From Hyphomicrobiales bacterium 4NK60-0047b (GTDB taxonomy: Bacteria > Pseudomonadota > Alphaproteobacteria > Rhizobiales > HXMU1428-3): DNA of 64,000 nucleotides. Positions within the stretch are counted from its first letter, which is position 1. Each line of letters opens with the position of its first letter. Below the pieces are notes generated by a model. The model was given only the letters and a program-made list of their open reading frames with translations, had not been told where the DNA came from and searched no databases. The translations under genes and the position numbers were made by a program. This document shows positions 44,177 through 53,198 of the stretch, piece by piece. The stretch lies in the NCBI GenBank assembly GCA_040367435.1, contig BAABWY010000002.1, positions 186,001 through 250,000 of the forward strand, written 5' to 3'.

Positions 44177-45409
44177 ATGCTCAAACAATTTTCAGACATT
44201 CAATCACCCTTCGCAGCACTACGTGCCCAATTAAATGACATCACTCCAGATCAAACATATAGAGATACACCCATTGATCTGACAATTGGAGCCCCCCGTC
44301 ATCCAGCCCCAAACTGGGTTCAGGAAAAATTAGACGAAGCCATTGATACAGTTGGAAATTATCCACCCATTCAAGGGTCCGTGGATTTGCAAGAAGCATT
44401 GCAAAACTGGGCTAAGAAAAGATACCCCACTTTAAAAAACAACCTATCAGCCGAAAATATCCTGCCTCTCAATGGCAGCCGAGAAGGTTTGTTTTATGCT
44501 ATTTTTATGGCCAAGTCGAAACGGCCAGACATAAAAAACCCTGTGGTTTTAATCCCAAATCCATATTATCAAGTTTATGGGGCAGCAGCCATTGCAGCTG
44601 GCGCTAGACCTTATTTTCTTGATGCGCTACCTGAAAATAACTTTTTGCCAAACATAGACGACGTTCCGGAAGAAATATTATCCCAAACGATCGCATTTTA
44701 TCATTGCTCACCTTCAAATCCTGAAGGCGCCATTGCAACGGCTAAAACCTTAGAAAAAGCAATCCTCACAGCCAGAACATATAATTTCATGTTCTTTTCA
44801 GATGAATGCTATTCAGAAATCTATTGCGATGAAAAACCTCTTTCCGCACTAGAGACAGGTATGGAAGTTAGCAGCTCATTAGCCAATAAAACATCAAACT
44901 CAGATGACCCATTTGCCAATATTGCTGTTTTTAATTCACTATCAAAACGCTCAAATGTCCCTGGCATCCGTTCTGGCCTCATTATGGGCGAGAAAAACTT
45001 CATGCAGTCATTTGCTAGTTTTAGAAATGTCGCTGGCCCACAAATTCCAGGCCCCATTCAGCATCTCTCAACACATCTCTGGCAAGATGAAGCCCATGTA
45101 GCTGTCAACAGAAAACTATACGCCCAAAAGCTTGAAAGTGCTGAAAAAATCCTTAAAACGCGATTTTTCACAAAAAAACCACAAGCTGGCTTTTTTCTAT
45201 GGCTAAATTTGGCTGAATTTGGTGGTGGAATCGAAGCCGCATCAACACTTTGGAAAGATGTTGGGCTTAAACTACTACCTGGTGCGTACTTAGCTCAAAC
45301 CAACGAAAACGGGTTTAATCCAGGGGCTAATTATGCGCGAATGGCCCTCGTCAGCTCCCTAGAAGAAACTGAAGAGGCCTTTGAGAGACTGTTACGCGTA
45401 TTTGGATGA
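44177..45409 (+). CDS. Class I/II aminotransferase, probably succinyl-DAP type
   Basis: 410 residues, a PLP-dependent fold type I enzyme. Key parts are NGSREGLFYAIF (~97-108), IPNPYYQVYGAAAIAAGA (~125-142), SPSNPEG (~177-183), FSDECYSEIY (~204) and the PLP-lysine segment NSLSKRSNVPGIRSG (~253-267). N-succinyldiaminopimelate aminotransferases (DapC-type) lie next to ftsK in several Alphaproteobacteria, so a role in lysine and peptidoglycan precursor synthesis is likely. 8 bp before ftsK. Confidence 0.88.
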   Translation: MLKQFSDIQSPFAALRAQLNDITPDQTYRDTPIDLTIGAPRHPAPNWVQEKLDEAIDTVGNYPPIQGSVDLQEALQNWAKKRYPTLKNNLSAENILPLNGSREGLFYAIFMAKSKRPDIKNPVVLIPNPYYQVYGAAAIAAGARPYFLDALPENNFLPNIDDVPEEILSQTIAFYHCSPSNPEGAIATAKTLEKAILTARTYNFMFFSDECYSEIYCDEKPLSALETGMEVSSSLANKTSNSDDPFANIAVFNSLSKRSNVPGIRSGLIMGEKNFMQSFASFRNVAGPQIPGPIQHLSTHLWQDEAHVAVNRKLYAQKLESAEKILKTRFFTKKPQAGFFLWLNLAEFGGGIEAASTLWKDVGLKLLPGAYLAQTNENGFNPGANYARMALVSSLEETEEAFERLLRVFG

Positions 45410-45417
45410 GGTAGATT

Positions 45418-47967
45418 ATGGCTGTTGCGGCCACAAGGGGTTCACGAAAAAAACATTTGTTGCCAAACTCTTTAGAGCATGGCCTCAAACTTGGTGCTCT
45501 AAAAACTTTGGGAGCCACGCTAGTTTTAGCGGCTCTTTTGTCATGGGCAAGCCTATTAAGTTGGTCTGTTGATGACCCAAGCTTAAATCACGCAACAAAT
45601 GGCTCAACGACCAATTTCCTCGGTAAGGGCGGCGCTGTTTTCTCAGATATTTTAATTCAAGGCTTTGGCATTGCAGCAATATTTCTAATTCTCCCCTTAG
45701 CAATTGAAGGAATGCGTCTGTTACTCTCTAAACCAAGTTACAAAATAAGACTTCGTGCCTTAAGCACACCCTTCAGCGCAGCACTATTTTCAACCACACT
45801 CAGCCTGCTACCCAAAATCACCTCTTGGCCTCTTAGCCAAGGCTATGGCGGCATTATTGGAGATACGATTTCAGGCTCAACAAACATTCATGCGATAGCA
45901 CAAAGCTCGAACCTGTCTCTCACACTAACGTTTTGCATTCTATTCATTCTAACACTGATCGCCTTCTCCTTCACAACAAATCTAACTTGGAAAGAAGCGC
46001 GCGTCCTCTTTCATATTGAAGATAAAGAAGCTTTTAAAGCCAGCCTTAGAGCTCCGTTTAATCGCCTTGGTTACTGGTTCAGATTTCGCCAGGCCAGTCA
46101 GGTTGAACCAAGTTATAATCAACGCCAATGGTGGCGCAATGCAAATCTTGATGAAACAGAAGGTGCCCCACTTTCATTGCATCCAGAACATCAAGGCCAA
46201 CCAAGAATCTACCCGCAAAATACAGCACAACAACTTAAGGGGCAGCAACAAGGTGATAATCACACCCCCCTCTCAATGCGTCCTCATACACCTGCTGATT
46301 TTAGAAATGAAGGCATAAGCTCTAATAAAGGTATCAGTTCTCCTGAATTACCTCCTGTAGACCTACCACCTATGTCCGCGAAAGCCGAACCATACAGAGC
46401 TCAACACCTTGAAACGAAAACGGCTAAAAAATCTAGTCAACGAACGAACAAACACGGAATGGGCAAACAAAGTGAAGACTTTGTCCTTCCCCCCGTTACT
46501 TTGCTAAATGAAGCAAGCGCTCAACCAGCAGCTCAACTCTCCCATGAAGAATTGCGCGAAATGGCTGTCACACTTGAGGGTGTCTTACTGGATTTTGGTA
46601 TCAAAGGATCAATCCTAAATGTCCGTCCTGGCCCTGTCGTCACACTTTTTGAATTTGAACCAGCAAGAGGAATTAAAACATCGCGCATTGTTGGATTAGC
46701 AGATGACATTGCCCGCTCAATGAGCGCCCTATCAGCTCGTATCGCTGTCATCCCCGGCAGAAGTGCACTTGGCATTGAGCTCCCAAATGCAACTTCAGAA
46801 ACAGTCTTCCTAAGAGATTTGGTTGAACAACCCGAATTTTATCACACCGAATTGCCATTGCCTCTCATTTTAGGCAAGTCAATTGGCGGTGAACCAGTGA
46901 TTACAGATCTTTCAACAATGCCACACTTGCTCATCGCAGGAACAACTGGTTCCGGCAAATCTGTTGGCATTAACACCATGCTGCTCTCTCTTCTATATCG
47001 CTTGACACCTGAAGAATGCCGCATGATCATGATTGATCCGAAAATGCTTGAACTGAGCATTTACGATGGCATCCCTCACCTCTTAACACCTGTAGTTACA
47101 GACCCCTCCAAAGCTGTCTCAGCCTTAAAGTGGGCGGTTAGAGAAATGGAAGATCGTTACCGTCAAATGTCCAAATTAGGTGTGAGAAACATCGAGGGTT
47201 TCAATGAGCGTGTCAAAGAAGCAATTAATAAAAACGAACCGATCATCAGAAAAGTTCAAACCGGCTTTGACCAACAGACCGGACGTGCAATTTTTGAAGA
47301 AGAACAATTGGACTTCAAACCCATTCCAATGATTGTTGTCGTCATTGATGAAATGGCTGACCTTATGATGGTCGCTGGCAAGGAAATTGAAGCAACCGTA
47401 CAACGCCTTGCTCAAATGGCAAGAGCTGCTGGTATCCACGTTGTGATGGCAACACAACGCCCATCAGTTGATGTGATTACCGGTACAATCAAAGCTAACT
47501 TCCCATCAAGAATTAGTTTTCAAGTCACATCTAAAATCGATAGTCGGACTATTCTAGGTAAAGAAGGCGCAGAACAACTCCTTGGCCGTGGCGACATGCT
47601 TTACATGCCAAATGGCAGCCGTATGGTTCGTGTTCATGGTGCATTTGTAAATGATGATGAAGTTGAAAATGTTGTAGCGCATCTCCGGTCCCAAGGCACT
47701 CCAGAATATTTGGACAACATCACAGTTGATGAAGAACAATTAGCCGGCGATGAAACTCAGCAAGGGGCAGGAAAAAAGAAAGATATTTTTCATGAAGCTG
47801 TTGAAATCGTCATAAGAGATCAAAAAGCGTCTATCAGTTACCTGCAACGCCGTTTATCAATCGGCTACAACCGCGCAGCAACTCTTGTTGAGCGTATGGA
47901 AGAAGAAGGCATCATTAGCCCTCCAGGAGCTGGCGGTAAACGAGAAATCTTGATTGATGAATATTAG
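45418..47967 (+). CDS. ftsK: DNA translocase FtsK
   Basis: 849 residues. The N-terminal ~190 hold four predicted transmembrane helices, followed by a Gln/Pro-rich linker (~215-350), the alpha-beta motor with Walker [13 protein letters not shown] (~508-519) and Walker [12 protein letters not shown] (~642-652), and the C-terminal gamma winged helix ([24 protein letters not shown], in parts ~805-830) that reads KOPS sites. It anchors at the septum and pumps chromosome ends for dif resolution. GAGG precedes the ATG inside the end of the aminotransferase gene. Confidence 0.98.
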   Translation: MAVAATRGSRKKHLLPNSLEHGLKLGALKTLGATLVLAALLSWASLLSWSVDDPSLNHATNGSTTNFLGKGGAVFSDILIQGFGIAAIFLILPLAIEGMRLLLSKPSYKIRLRALSTPFSAALFSTTLSLLPKITSWPLSQGYGGIIGDTISGSTNIHAIAQSSNLSLTLTFCILFILTLIAFSFTTNLTWKEARVLFHIEDKEAFKASLRAPFNRLGYWFRFRQASQVEPSYNQRQWWRNANLDETEGAPLSLHPEHQGQPRIYPQNTAQQLKGQQQGDNHTPLSMRPHTPADFRNEGISSNKGISSPELPPVDLPPMSAKAEPYRAQHLETKTAKKSSQRTNKHGMGKQSEDFVLPPVTLLNEASAQPAAQLSHEELREMAVTLEGVLLDFGIKGSILNVRPGPVVTLFEFEPARGIKTSRIVGLADDIARSMSALSARIAVIPGRSALGIELPNATSETVFLRDLVEQPEFYHTELPLPLILGKSIGGEPVITDLSTMPHLLIAGTTGSGKSVGINTMLLSLLYRLTPEECRMIMIDPKMLELSIYDGIPHLLTPVVTDPSKAVSALKWAVREMEDRYRQMSKLGVRNIEGFNERVKEAINKNEPIIRKVQTGFDQQTGRAIFEEEQLDFKPIPMIVVVIDEMADLMMVAGKEIEATVQRLAQMARAAGIHVVMATQRPSVDVITGTIKANFPSRISFQVTSKIDSRTILGKEGAEQLLGRGDMLYMPNGSRMVRVHGAFVNDDEVENVVAHLRSQGTPEYLDNITVDEEQLAGDETQQGAGKKKDIFHEAVEIVIRDQKASISYLQRRLSIGYNRAATLVERMEEEGIISPPGAGGKREILIDEY

Positions 47968-48115
47968 AAGTCACAAAGAGTAATTAACTGCATCTAAAGC
48001 ATGAAAAACAAAAGTGAAATATTATCGCCTCATAGTTGTCGTAATTCTTATTCAATAGTAAAGTCTGTTTGATTCTTTAAATCGCGCCCCTAACAAAGGA
48101 GCCGATCTTTAAGGC

Positions 48116-48165
48116 TTTGTATTTTTAGATGCGATATAAGCTCCGCAGCTAAACTGCAAATACAA
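48116..48165. repeat. Hairpin in the ftsK-lolA gap
   Basis: TTGTATTT pairs with AAATACAA, and inside them GCAG pairs with CTGC. It lies just before the A array upstream of lolA. Role unknown; possibly a terminator for ftsK, but it has no T run. Confidence 0.4.
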
Positions 48166-48169
48166 CCCT

Positions 48170-48225
48170 GTTGCTTGTAAAAATACCGCGACGGTAGCTT
48201 GTAGGCAACTGAAGGAGCACTAAAA
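48170..48225 (+). repeat. Repeat A copy 9, probably interrupted
   Basis: GTTGC (48170-48174) and GCAAC (48205-48209) bracket TTGTA, a small hairpin TACCG-CGA-CGGTA, and GCTTGTAG, followed by TGAAGGAGCACTAAAA. It reads as an A element with about 24 bp added in its loop, or a degenerate stem GGTAGC/GCAAC. Confidence 0.6.
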
Positions 48226-48227
48226 TG

Positions 48228-48267
48228 ACGGGTTTCTAGTGGGAAACCTGAAGGCCCACTAAAAGAG
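48228..48267 (+). repeat. Repeat A copy 10, GGTTTC variant
   Basis: Inner stem GGTTTC/GAAACC instead of GGTTGC/GCAACC (a compensated change), loop TAGTGG, bulge TGAA, tail GGCCCACTAAAAG. A third truncated unit (AACTTGAAGGTGCAACAAAAG) follows to 48291, just before lolA. Confidence 0.87.
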
Positions 48268-48304
48268 CCAACTTGAAGGTGCAACAAAAGAGAGACATGT
48301 AAAA

Positions 48305-49030
48305 ATGATCAATAAAAGCCTGACAATCGCAACGATAGTAATGGGCTCTATCTATTTCTCACCATCAATTATTGCAGCTGAAACAGATACAAAAAACCTT
48401 AACCCAAAAACAAAAGCTGAGGCCGATAGTTCAGGCTGGTCGGCTTCAATAGCTGATGGCCTAACGTCAGCTACCATGACAGAACAGCAAAAAACTGTCG
48501 TTATACAAATCAATGACTATCTAAACAGACTTACGAACCTCAACGGTCGGTTTTTACAAGTCAATCCAGATGACGGTAAACAAAAAGGTAAATTTTACAT
48601 CAAACGGCCGGGGCGGATCCGTTTTGACTATTCGCCGCCAAGTCTTCAAGTTATTATTTCAGACGGCGACTATCTATCGATCGAAGATAGAGACATAAAC
48701 ACTGTTGACCGTTACCCATTAGAAAACACACCATTTCGCATATTATTGGCAAAAGATGTCAATATTCTACGAGACGCAATCATCAAAACAGTCACAGAAA
48801 CGGACGAAGAAACCTCAATAACTATGATCGATCGCAAAGGAAAAGCCATCGGACAAATTGAGTTAAAGTTCGATAAAGTGCCTGAATTTGAGCTCAGAGA
48901 GTGGAAAGTAACAGACCAATCGGGTCAAATAACGCGAGTTATACTCTCTCATCTCGATTATGAAAAAAAAATCGATGGAAAACTTTTCAAGCTTGATGTT
49001 GGCCAAAGTAACATTTTCAACCCATTTTAA
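48305..49030 (+). CDS. lolA: Outer-membrane lipoprotein carrier LolA
   Basis: 241 residues. Signal peptide (~1-24, IIAAE). The core starts at QINDYLNRLTNLNGRFLQVNPDDGKQKGKFYIKRPGRIRFDY (in parts ~70-112), typical of LolA, and ends with LSHLDYEKKIDGKLFKLD. LolA ferries lipoproteins across the periplasm. The ftsK-lolA-xthA order is common in Alphaproteobacteria. The leader consists of two to three A elements whose A-rich tails precede the AGAGA ribosome-binding region. Confidence 0.93.
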   Translation: MINKSLTIATIVMGSIYFSPSIIAAETDTKNLNPKTKAEADSSGWSASIADGLTSATMTEQQKTVVIQINDYLNRLTNLNGRFLQVNPDDGKQKGKFYIKRPGRIRFDYSPPSLQVIISDGDYLSIEDRDINTVDRYPLENTPFRILLAKDVNILRDAIIKTVTETDEETSITMIDRKGKAIGQIELKFDKVPEFELREWKVTDQSGQITRVILSHLDYEKKIDGKLFKLDVGQSNIFNPF

Positions 49031-49140
49031 TAATGATTTTTCAGGCAGTTAATCAACTTTATGCCTATAAATTAAGCTGTATACACACGCAAAAACACAA
49101 CCTTTGCGCGTAAAATCACTTATGTGATGCAAAAAAACCA

Positions 49141-49415
49141 TTGAAATGAAAAAAATTTAGATTATTCTATTATTATATAGGGTGTGTCATTCCTATCGGT
49201 AATGCCCCCCGTCTAACCGAGACATCACCCTAAAGCGTCGAATTCCCTCTCGGCGCGAGCGACTTGAAAAACGCTCTACAAGCTAAGGCCCACTAAAAAC
49301 CAGGGCACTCATATGAGATGGTTTAAACCAACCATATGTCAAACTTGTAAAGCCTAGTTAAGTAAAGCGCGGTTTAATGCGCCCAGCCGTCCACATCCCG
49401 GTTGGGCGTTTTTTT
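49141..49415 (+). ncRNA. Candidate structured RNA gene between lolA and xthA
   Basis: Promoter-like TTGAAA (49141-49146) and TATTCT (49163-49168) would start an RNA near 49177. The sequence then folds locally: GGTGTGTC/GACATCACC enclosing TCGGT/ACCGA; AGCGT/ACGCT enclosing CTCG-GCG-CGAG; CATATG-TGGTT/AACCA-CATATG. It ends in a strong terminator, CGCCCAGCC/GGTTGGGCG plus seven T (49380-49415). About 235 nt, no convincing coding frame. I could not match it to 6S, tmRNA, SRP or RNase P RNA. Confidence 0.5.
49380..49415 (+). terminator. Terminator of the candidate RNA
   Basis: CGCCCAGCC pairs with GGTTGGGCG (one G-T), followed by TTTTTTT. Confidence 0.85.
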
Positions 49416-49486
49416 GTGCTTTTTCAAATAACCTATTATTTAGTTGAACGTTTCGCTTTTAGATGAATTCAATAAAACTCTTTGCT

Positions 49487-49647
49487 ATACGAAGAAGGAG
49501 TTCAGCCCTTTTCGGGTTGAAGGACATGGCATAGCGCCAGCGAAGCCCGGTGCGTTACGCCGCCCCTCGGAAGGCTGCCGCTTCAGTAGCGCGGTTGTTA
49601 GTGGGCAACCTGAAGCGCCACCAAAAAAGCAATAGCCGTGAGAGAGA
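49487..49647 (+). repeat. Repeat B copy 6 with an A element inserted in hairpin 4
   Basis: ACGAAGAAGGAG; hairpin 1 TCAGCCC/GGGTTGA; GGACATG; hairpin 3 CCGGTGCGTTACGCCG; CTCGGAAGGCTGC; then an A element (49588-49628) where hairpin 4 should close; AATAGCCGTGAGAGA. The basal pair AGGCT/AGCC still spans the insertion. It ends 16 bp before the xthA ATG. Confidence 0.88.
49588..49628 (+). repeat. Repeat A copy 11, inside B copy 6
   Basis: GCGC/GCGC outer stem, GGTTGT/GCAACC inner stem (one G-T pair), loop TAGTGG, tail CCACCAAAAAA. It interrupts hairpin 4 of the B element. Confidence 0.88.
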
Positions 49648-49662
49648 GAAAGAGAAAACAAT

Positions 49663-50481
49663 ATGAAATTAAAACTCGCCACCTGGAACATTAATTCCGT
49701 TCGTCTAAGAATAGATAGCTTAGCTAAATTCGCAGCTGATCAATCCCCTGATGTTATTGCATTGCAAGAAATCAAATGTTCAAACGAACATTTTCCCCTA
49801 AAAGCCATAAATGATATCGGATATGAACACGTCACCTACCATGGTCAGAAATCATATCATGGTGTCGCTATTCTTTCTAAAATTCCTTTAGAAACTGTAG
49901 GGCAACATGACTTTAATTCATCAAACGACACACGCCATCTTGCAGTAAAATTAAAAACAGGCAGTCGCAGCAAACACCCACTGATTTTACATAACTTCTA
50001 TATCCCCGCTGGTGGAGATATTCCTGATAGAGAGAAAAATATCAAATTTGGCCAAAAGCTGGATTACCTCACGAACCTAACAAATTGGTTTGAAGATGGT
50101 TCAAACAATCATTCAGACAACATGATTATGGTCGGTGATTTTAACATAGCTCCGTTAGAAACTGACGTTTGGTCCCATAAACAATTGCTGAAAGTCGTCT
50201 CACATACACCCATTGAAGTTGAACATCTGAACAAATTACAAGCCACAAAAAACTGGCATGACATAATGCGAACAATGATACCAGAGCCAGAACCATTATA
50301 CACATGGTGGAGCTACAGAGCCAAAGATTGGAAAGCCTCCAACAGAGGACGTAGACTAGACCACATCTGGACCACACCCAAACTTGCCAAAAAAGCAAAA
50401 TCGATGGAAGTCATCACAGAAATGCGCTCATGGGAAAAAGCCTCAGACCACGCCCCCGTCATCGCCAACTTTGAGCTTTAA
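49663..50481 (+). CDS. xthA: Exodeoxyribonuclease III
   Basis: 272 residues, an endonuclease/exonuclease/phosphatase fold. Visible catalytic parts are LATWNINSVRLR (~5-16), VIALQEIKCSNEHFP (~31-45) with the metal Glu, MVGDFNIAPLETDVW (~161-175) and RLDHIWTT plus SDHAPVIANF at the C-terminus (catalytic Asp-His). It acts in base-excision repair as AP endonuclease and 3' exonuclease. The leader is a B repeat containing an A. Confidence 0.95.
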   Translation: MKLKLATWNINSVRLRIDSLAKFAADQSPDVIALQEIKCSNEHFPLKAINDIGYEHVTYHGQKSYHGVAILSKIPLETVGQHDFNSSNDTRHLAVKLKTGSRSKHPLILHNFYIPAGGDIPDREKNIKFGQKLDYLTNLTNWFEDGSNNHSDNMIMVGDFNIAPLETDVWSHKQLLKVVSHTPIEVEHLNKLQATKNWHDIMRTMIPEPEPLYTWWSYRAKDWKASNRGRRLDHIWTTPKLAKKAKSMEVITEMRSWEKASDHAPVIANFEL

Positions 50482-50523
50482 AGCGCGTTGCTTTTTATTG
50501 GATTCACTAAACGGTTTCTTTTG

Positions 50524-50637
50524 TCTCACGGGCTATTCCGCCGCGAAAAGCGGCGGGCCCTCCGACGGGGCGGCGCTTTCGCCGGGCAGCTCTTGCTGCC
50601 ATGTTCGCGCTCTGAAGTAGAGTACTCCCTTCTTCGG
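50524..50637 (-). repeat. Repeat B copy 7, minus strand
   Basis: Read on the minus strand: CGAAGAAGGGAG; hairpin 1 CTCT-ACTTC-AGAG; ACATG; hairpin 2 GGCAGC/GCTGCC; hairpin 3 CCGGCGAAAGCGCCG; GTCGGAGGGC; hairpin 4 CCGCCGC/GCGGCGG; AATAGCCCGTGAGA. It lies downstream of xthA and points back at it, so it is no leader of any gene here. Confidence 0.88.
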
Positions 50638-50801
50638 GAAGACAGTTCTGAAGTGGTTTTTATGAATTCATTAAAACGCAACGTGCTCCTGTTGTTTTCT
50701 TTCTCAATAGAGGGCCCTTCATTTCAAAAAATTTAAGTAGATACAATCTGAGGCAAACAACACCCCAAAACCCTAAGCGATCAAATAAAAAACCTAACGA
50801 C

Positions 50802-50914
50802 ACGAAGAAGGGAGTGCTCTACTTCAGAGCACGCACATGACGCCATAGGCGTCCGGCGCGAGCGCCGCACCTCGTAGGGCCTGTCGCACTAGCGACAGAA
50901 TAGCCCGTGAGAGA
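50802..50914 (+). repeat. Repeat B copy 8
   Basis: CGAAGAAGGGAG; hairpin 1 GTGCTCT/AGAGCAC; ACATG; hairpin 2 GACGCC/GGCGTC; hairpin 3 CCGGCGCGAGCGCCG; CTCGTAGGGC; hairpin 4 CTGTCGC/GCGACAG; AATAGCCCGTGAGA. Head-to-head with copy 7 and close to it in the hairpin 1 region. It runs into a terminator, not into a gene. Confidence 0.9.
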
Positions 50915-50932
50915 AAACAGAGAAAACAAAAA

Positions 50933-50970
50933 AACACCTTCAATTTTTTCAATTGAAGGTGTTTTCTTTT
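50933..50970. terminator. Terminator after B copy 8
   Basis: AACACCTTCAATT pairs with AATTGAAGGTGTT around TTTTC, followed by TTCTTTT. It may serve the leftward cyclic-nucleotide protein gene as well. Confidence 0.85.
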
Positions 50971-51019
50971 GGTACCGCTCTTATGAACTTTATTTTCTAA
51001 AAATAAAATTCCAAAATAT

Positions 51020-51514
51020 TTAGTGAGTTGCCATCATATATGTTTCAAATGAAGCATTTTCAGCAACTTCTAACGTTTCATCAATCTGTTTAATCCGCTC
51101 AACCATGACAGATAAACGAGACTTGATAGTCTGAATAAAATTATCAGCAATTGCAGGATCATCACCCATAATTGCATAAAGCATCTCGCGAGAGATTTTA
51201 AGAGCTTTAACCTCAGATTTCGCACGAACTGTTGATGCATGCACATGATCAACAAGCATCGCCATTTCACCAACTAAAATCCCATGACCAAAATGCTCAC
51301 GAGACCGGCCTATTTCAGGCTGAGCCAAACGTTCAACCAACCCAACAACTATAAAATAAGCTGCATCACCAGATTGACCATCTTCAATCATTACTTGACC
51401 AGGGCGGAAAACAACACGATCAGCTCCATTTATAATCATCATAAGCTGTTCATCAGACAGTGTAGAGAACACATCCAACTGTTTCAACGGCCCTACCAAT
51501 TCGGCAAGCTTCAT
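51020..51514 (-). CDS. Cyclic nucleotide-binding domain protein without HTH
   Basis: 164 residues: one Crp/cNMP-binding beta-roll (~12-125; FRPGQVMIEDGQSGDAAYFIVVG and GHGILVGEMAMLV, with the FGE-type phosphate-binding cassette altered to VGE) and a C-terminal helix. It stops before any DNA-binding domain, so it is not a Crp-type activator by itself. Proteins of this kind lie near xthA and a response regulator in many Hyphomicrobiales. Probably a cytoplasmic sensor or adaptor; partner unknown. Confidence 0.85.
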   Translation of the reverse strand: MKLAELVGPLKQLDVFSTLSDEQLMMIINGADRVVFRPGQVMIEDGQSGDAAYFIVVGLVERLAQPEIGRSREHFGHGILVGEMAMLVDHVHASTVRAKSEVKALKISREMLYAIMGDDPAIADNFIQTIKSRLSVMVERIKQIDETLEVAENASFETYMMATH

Positions 51515-51880
51515 AAAATTGACCTCTTATTTAAATCATCCATTAGCAAACGCTTGTGCACAATGCTGCCTACAATGAAAAATTCAAAAGCAAACAACAC
51601 CGAACTCAAATCAAAAGTACTCAACTAAAAAACACCTATGATCTGGTTGCTCATTAAACAACAAACCAAAAAGGTACTTTTTTACGCATTTTACTAAATG
51701 GATACCCCAAAATATGAGAAAGAATACACTCTCATACCGAAGTGAAACATCACCTCTTGTTTTGGTTGAACAACAAATTTGCCCTCATGTTGTTCACCAA
51801 GACAAGACCGACTGTAAGAGGTTAAAATAAAAAAATCCAGAGACCAAAATCAGAAGACTGTGGAAGACCAGGGGAGAAAC
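51515..51880. other. Intergenic region with a long hairpin
   Basis: 366 bp between two leftward genes. Besides the promoter for the cyclic-nucleotide gene it holds the long hairpin listed separately; no open frame I would call a gene. Confidence 0.5.
51755..51807. repeat. Long perfect hairpin (about 20 bp stem)
   Basis: TCTTGTTTTGGTTGAACAACA at the left pairs with TGTTGTTCACCAAGACAAGA at the right apart from one bulged T and one G-T pair, around the 12-nt loop AATTTGCCCTCA. No T run follows on either strand at once. It may be an sRNA hairpin, an RNase III site or a repeat. Confidence 0.7.
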
Positions 51881-52567
51881 TTATGGGACGAGCTTATATC
51901 CCCCTGCCTCAGTCAATAAAAGTTCAGACTGTGACGGATCTATCTCAATTTTTTGGCGAAGACGATAAATATGCGTTTCCAGAGTATGAGTGGTAACTTT
52001 TGCATTATACCCCCACACTTCATGTAATAAGACATCTCGTGTAACGACTTTTTCACCGGCACGATAAAGAAACTTTAAAATGGAAGTTTCTTTTTCAGTC
52101 AGACGAATTTTCTTTTCTTCACTATCTATGAGCAATTTTGACGCAGGCTTAAAACTATATGGCCCAATAGAGAAAATTGCATCCTCGCTTTGTTCATGTT
52201 GCCGCAATTGAGAACGTACACGGGCTAAGAGCACTCCAAACCGAAATGGTTTAGTGACATAGTCATTTGCCCCAGCGTCTAACCCAAGTATAGTATCTGC
52301 ATCAGAATCTTGCCCTGTAAGCATAATGATAGGGCTTTTAAAACCTGCACGACGCAACTTCTTGCACATCTCTCGGCCATCAAGCTCAGGCATATCAACA
52401 TCAAGCAAAAGCAGGTCGATTTGCTCTTCTTCAGCTATTTTAAGGCCTATTGAAGGTCGGTCCGCGGATAGAACTTCAAATTCATCATGTAACATTAATT
52501 GATCCACAAGGCTTTCCCGTAAATCATCATCATCATCAACAATTAAAATCTTTCTTGTAGAGCTCAT
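51881..52567 (-). CDS. OmpR-family response regulator
   Basis: 228 residues from the ATG at 52567. Receiver domain (~1-115: KILIVDDDDDLRES, phospho-acceptor in LLLDVDMPELDG near 53, LTGQ, and KPFRFG with the conserved Lys), then an OmpR winged helix (~135-228, KETSILKFLYRAGEKVVTRDVLLHEVWGY in parts, and THTLETHIYRLRQKIE). No histidine kinase is adjacent. Such orphan regulators sit in this ftsK-xthA neighbourhood in Hyphomicrobiales; the target genes are unknown. Confidence 0.93.
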   Translation of the reverse strand: MSSTRKILIVDDDDDLRESLVDQLMLHDEFEVLSADRPSIGLKIAEEEQIDLLLLDVDMPELDGREMCKKLRRAGFKSPIIMLTGQDSDADTILGLDAGANDYVTKPFRFGVLLARVRSQLRQHEQSEDAIFSIGPYSFKPASKLLIDSEEKKIRLTEKETSILKFLYRAGEKVVTRDVLLHEVWGYNAKVTTHTLETHIYRLRQKIEIDPSQSELLLTEAGGYKLVP

Positions 52568-52657
52568 TATTATATCCCGTTGAAAATATTCGTAATCTTT
52601 TAGCACAACTGCTATAAATACTCATAAATCAATACTTAGCTAATTTGGGTTGAATTT

Positions 52658-53194
52658 ATGTCAATTTTTGGTGATCAGGTGCATTTTTCACTTTACAGCC
52701 TAAATCGCAATCACGCAAAAGCAAGACTTAAACTCAACGGATCAGCGCTTTCTTTTCCATGCGCTATAGGCAAAAATGGGCAAACCATATTGAAAAGAGA
52801 GGGTGATAAAAAAACCCCAATTGGTACCTGGAAGCCAATAAAACTCTATTATAGAGCTGACCGCATTAAAAGACCTCTAACATCTTTACCAATTGCAGTT
52901 ATCAAATCAGATGATGGGTGGTGTGATGAGCCTTTTGATCCTAATTACAACAGACATGTCAAACTACCCCATAAGGCTTCTTCTGAAACCCTGTGGCGGA
53001 ATGACCATATATATGATCTAATTATTGTTTTAAACCACAATCAAACCCCCAGAAAACAAGGGTTAGGCAGTGCTATTTTTATGCATATGGCAAGACCAGG
53101 CTACACACCCACAGAAGGCTGCATAGCTCTTTCACAAAAACACTTAGAATGCGTTTTAAAATCTATGTCAGTAGCTACAAAAATAACAATTTAA
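52658..53194 (+). CDS. L,D-transpeptidase catalytic-domain protein
   Basis: 178 residues of YkuD type. The active-site motif is MHMARPGYTPTEGCIALS (~146-163), with the catalytic Cys in TEGCIAL and the conserved His. KTPIGTW near 55 is also typical. No N-terminal signal peptide is visible, which is odd for an enzyme expected to act on periplasmic peptidoglycan; similar short forms occur in Hyphomicrobiales. Divergent from the response regulator, 91 bp apart. Confidence 0.88.
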   Translation: MSIFGDQVHFSLYSLNRNHAKARLKLNGSALSFPCAIGKNGQTILKREGDKKTPIGTWKPIKLYYRADRIKRPLTSLPIAVIKSDDGWCDEPFDPNYNRHVKLPHKASSETLWRNDHIYDLIIVLNHNQTPRKQGLGSAIFMHMARPGYTPTEGCIALSQKHLECVLKSMSVATKITI

Positions 53195-53198
53195 ATTG

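Noticed and set aside
50488-50736. Open frames after xthA
   Set aside because: They run through the inverted B element and show no start signal or coherent protein pattern.
51020-51514. Truncated Crp-family regulator (pseudogene)
   Set aside because: The protein ends cleanly after the helix following the beta-roll, and stand-alone domains of this size are common in the same neighbourhood in related bacteria.
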